7,990 bases of DNA from an uncultured Lachnospiraceae bacterium (GTDB lineage: Bacteria; Bacillota_A; Clostridia; Lachnospirales; Lachnospiraceae), in assembly GCA_910585855.1 (NCBI GenBank), contig CAJUGZ010000204.1:1-7990 (forward strand). Reading direction: 5' to 3'. The stretch's first letter is position 1; every line of letters starts with the position of its first letter. This document shows positions 7,171 through 7,990 of this stretch, in pieces. The position numbers and the translations under genes were made by a program. The notes beneath the pieces are model-generated. The model was not told where the DNA came from and did not search any database. It saw only the letters and a list, made by a program, of their open reading frames with translations.

Positions 7171-7577
7171 TTACCATATTCTTCCAGATAGCATGGTAAG
7201 ACGGACAAAGGTTAGTTTGCTGTCTTCATAAAGAGAAATTGGTTCGTTTAGAGTTTTCCATTCATCTGAGCCGGAAAAGATACGAAATATACCATCTTCA
7301 AAACACTGCCATGCTGTTTCGACTGCTTACTGTAGATCTATTTTCTTTTCCCCGTAGCGGATACCAAAACTGATTTTTCCGCTGAAAGATTGTTCTTCTA
7401 TTTCGGATGCAGATAGATTTTTTAATAGATCTTGATTTTTGCTGTAGTCTTCTATATAGAGAAAAACCATTTGCTCAATTAGTTCTTGTACTGTTTTTGG
7501 AACAGATACTAGATCATAGGGTATCTGCGTAATTGAATTTTTTTTGCCAATTTTTTTATATTTACAAAAATTTTCAT
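7171..7577 (-). pseudogene. Broken small gene (intact form about 136 aa) paired with the giant DUF4132-family gene
   Basis: Translation starts MKIFVNIKKLAKK from the ATG at 7577-7575, behind AAAGGAG with 6-base spacing. It then runs off frame at an 8-A run (7538-7545) and stops at TAG 7509-7511. Adding one A restores KKNSITQIPYDLVSVPKTVQELIEQ and a long coherent frame that ends LTFVRLTMLSGRIW and TAA at 7171-7173. A second lesion is an in-frame TAA at 7327-7329, between KKIDLQ and AVETAWQCFEDGIFRIF. From memory, similar small acidic proteins ending in a GR(L/I)W motif occur beside DUF4132-type giants in Firmicutes, but I know no assigned function. The beginning and end look faintly like a beta-grasp (ubiquitin-like) fold. 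With only 42 bases before the giant gene, the two form one operon. The first lesion could be an assembly error or a slippage site. Confidence 0.8.
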
Positions 7578-7583
7578 AGAATA

Positions 7584-7590
7584 CTCCTTT
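7584..7590 (-). promoter_or_regulatory. Ribosome binding site of the small broken gene
   Basis: AAAGGAG on the minus strand is 6 bases before the ATG at 7577. It fixes the start of the small gene and shows that open frame extending further upstream (to about 7910) is not part of the protein. Confidence 0.8.
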
Positions 7591-7645
7591 TGTTTTTCAT
7601 AGTGGGCAAGAGATGGTGCATAGGTTACAGAAAAATTATGTATTA

Positions 7646-7674
7646 ATCTTAGCATTAGTATAGAAAAAATGCAA
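7646..7674 (-). promoter_or_regulatory. Promoter of the small gene / giant gene operon
   Basis: On the minus strand, TTGCAT (7674-7669) and TAAGAT (7651-7646) are exactly 17 bases apart. The -10 is preceded by TGC, an extended -10 motif. Transcription would start near 7639, leaving a leader of about 62 bases before the ATG at 7577. No operator palindrome like that of the marR operon is seen here. Confidence 0.6.
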
Positions 7675-7740
7675 TAAATTTTTATAATAAATAACATCAT
7701 TTGCTCGAATAAGAAAGATTTAATTAGGCTTTTGAAGATA

Positions 7741-7901
7741 GGATGCTGCTGGAAAGGAGGTTGGCTTTCGCCGGACGCAAGAGGCGGTTTGATCCTTTTC
7801 TTTGCTTGCTCCGCTTTCCGAACGGTAAGAAAGTCTAGGGCTTCTGTATCTAGATATATCAAACCAGACGAACCGGGGCGCAATTCGCCCTCATCACATC
7901 C
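7741..7901. other. GC-richer, imperfectly self-complementary stretch, no gene recognised
   Basis: The region between the minus-strand promoter and the window end has no convincing gene. Its base composition is richer in G and C than its surroundings, and it folds back on itself. GGTTTGAT (7786-7793) pairs with ATCAAACC (7858-7865), and GGATG (7741-7745) with CATCC (7897-7901). Further hairpins are GGGCG/CGCCC (7876-7880 / 7886-7890), TCTAG/CTAGA (7834-7838 / 7850-7854) and CTTTC/GAAAG (7814-7818 / 7829-7833). The size is close to that of the 2194-2379 element, but the sequence differs. It may be a repeat element or a small structured RNA. None of the known riboswitch or housekeeping RNA consensus motifs I checked fits. 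Confidence 0.4.
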
Positions 7902-7963
7902 AAAACACAACGAGTGTAAGGAAAGATATTATCAGCTATAAAACGATCGCTTCTCTATTATCC

Positions 7964-7986
7964 GGGCTAAACACGCCCCTTTTTTT
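7964..7986 (+). terminator. Weak terminator-like hairpin with T run
   Basis: GGGC (7964-7967) and GCCC (7975-7978) form a short stem with a 7-base loop, followed by C and seven T (7980-7986). The stem is only 4 bp, so efficiency is doubtful. If real, it would end a plus-strand transcript arising in the structured stretch to its left, because no plus-strand gene lies immediately upstream. Confidence 0.35.
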
Positions 7987-7990
7987 GTAC

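Noticed and set aside
7574..7600. Eight-codon upstream frame (MKNKRSIL) whose TGA overlaps the ATG of the small gene, considered as a leader peptide.
   Set aside because: It has no ribosome binding site of its own and simply reads through the binding site of the small gene in another frame.
7765..7800. A GGACGCAAGAGGC segment resembling part of the c-di-GMP-I riboswitch core.
   Set aside because: The other conserved parts of that riboswitch, including the tetraloop-receptor hairpins and the downstream GUAGGUAGCGGGG-type strand, are absent.
7509..7910. A 133-codon minus-strand open frame starting near 7910 (TTG start).
   Set aside because: Only its last 22 codons are real coding sequence, the start of the small gene, whose own ribosome binding site and ATG are at 7584-7590 and 7577. 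The upstream part runs through the promoter and the structured island.
7732..7941. A 69-codon plus-strand open frame.
   Set aside because: No ribosome binding site, no recognisable domain, and it overlaps the self-complementary stretch, so it is probably chance.

Overview
This AT-rich window looks chromosomal and comes from a low-GC Gram-positive bacterium, most likely a gut-type Clostridia/Lachnospiraceae relative. The support for this is the strong AGGAGG-type ribosome binding sites, the codon choice, a MepA-like MATE pump paired with a MarR regulator, and a clostridial-style giant DUF4132-family gene. No rRNA, tRNA, CRISPR array, transposase or integrase gene is visible.

Left part (1-2193, plus strand): a 43-codon open frame of unknown origin runs in from the window edge. 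It is followed by an A/T-rich promoter with two MarR-type operators and then a translationally coupled two-gene operon. The first gene is a MarR-family repressor (395-865), which overlaps by 4 bases a 12-helix MATE efflux transporter (862-2193). The layout fits an autorepressed, substrate-inducible multidrug or toxin export module.

Middle (2194-2394): a roughly 185-base imperfect inverted-repeat element sits between the convergent genes. It has a closing stem of about 30 bp and an internal 7-bp pairing that would form a pseudoknot. It begins at the MATE stop codon.

Right part (2395-7674, minus strand): a two-gene operon of unknown function. The promoter at 7646-7674 drives a small gene (intact form about 136 aa, 7171-7577) and then a giant HEAT-repeat/DUF4132-family gene (from 7128). 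Both genes are damaged. The small gene has a one-base loss in a poly(A) run and an in-frame TAA. The giant gene is cut after 1521 codons by an in-frame TAG, and the conserved family motif SEVMRDV...AVS lies beyond that stop. The frame then ends early at 2395, close to the inverted-repeat element, so the last part of the family's C-terminal domain is missing. The locus therefore looks like a recently decaying or switchable copy of a poorly described two-protein system.

Far right (7675-7990): no convincing gene. It holds a relatively GC-rich, imperfectly self-complementary stretch (about 7741-7901) and a weak terminator-like hairpin with a T run at 7964-7986.
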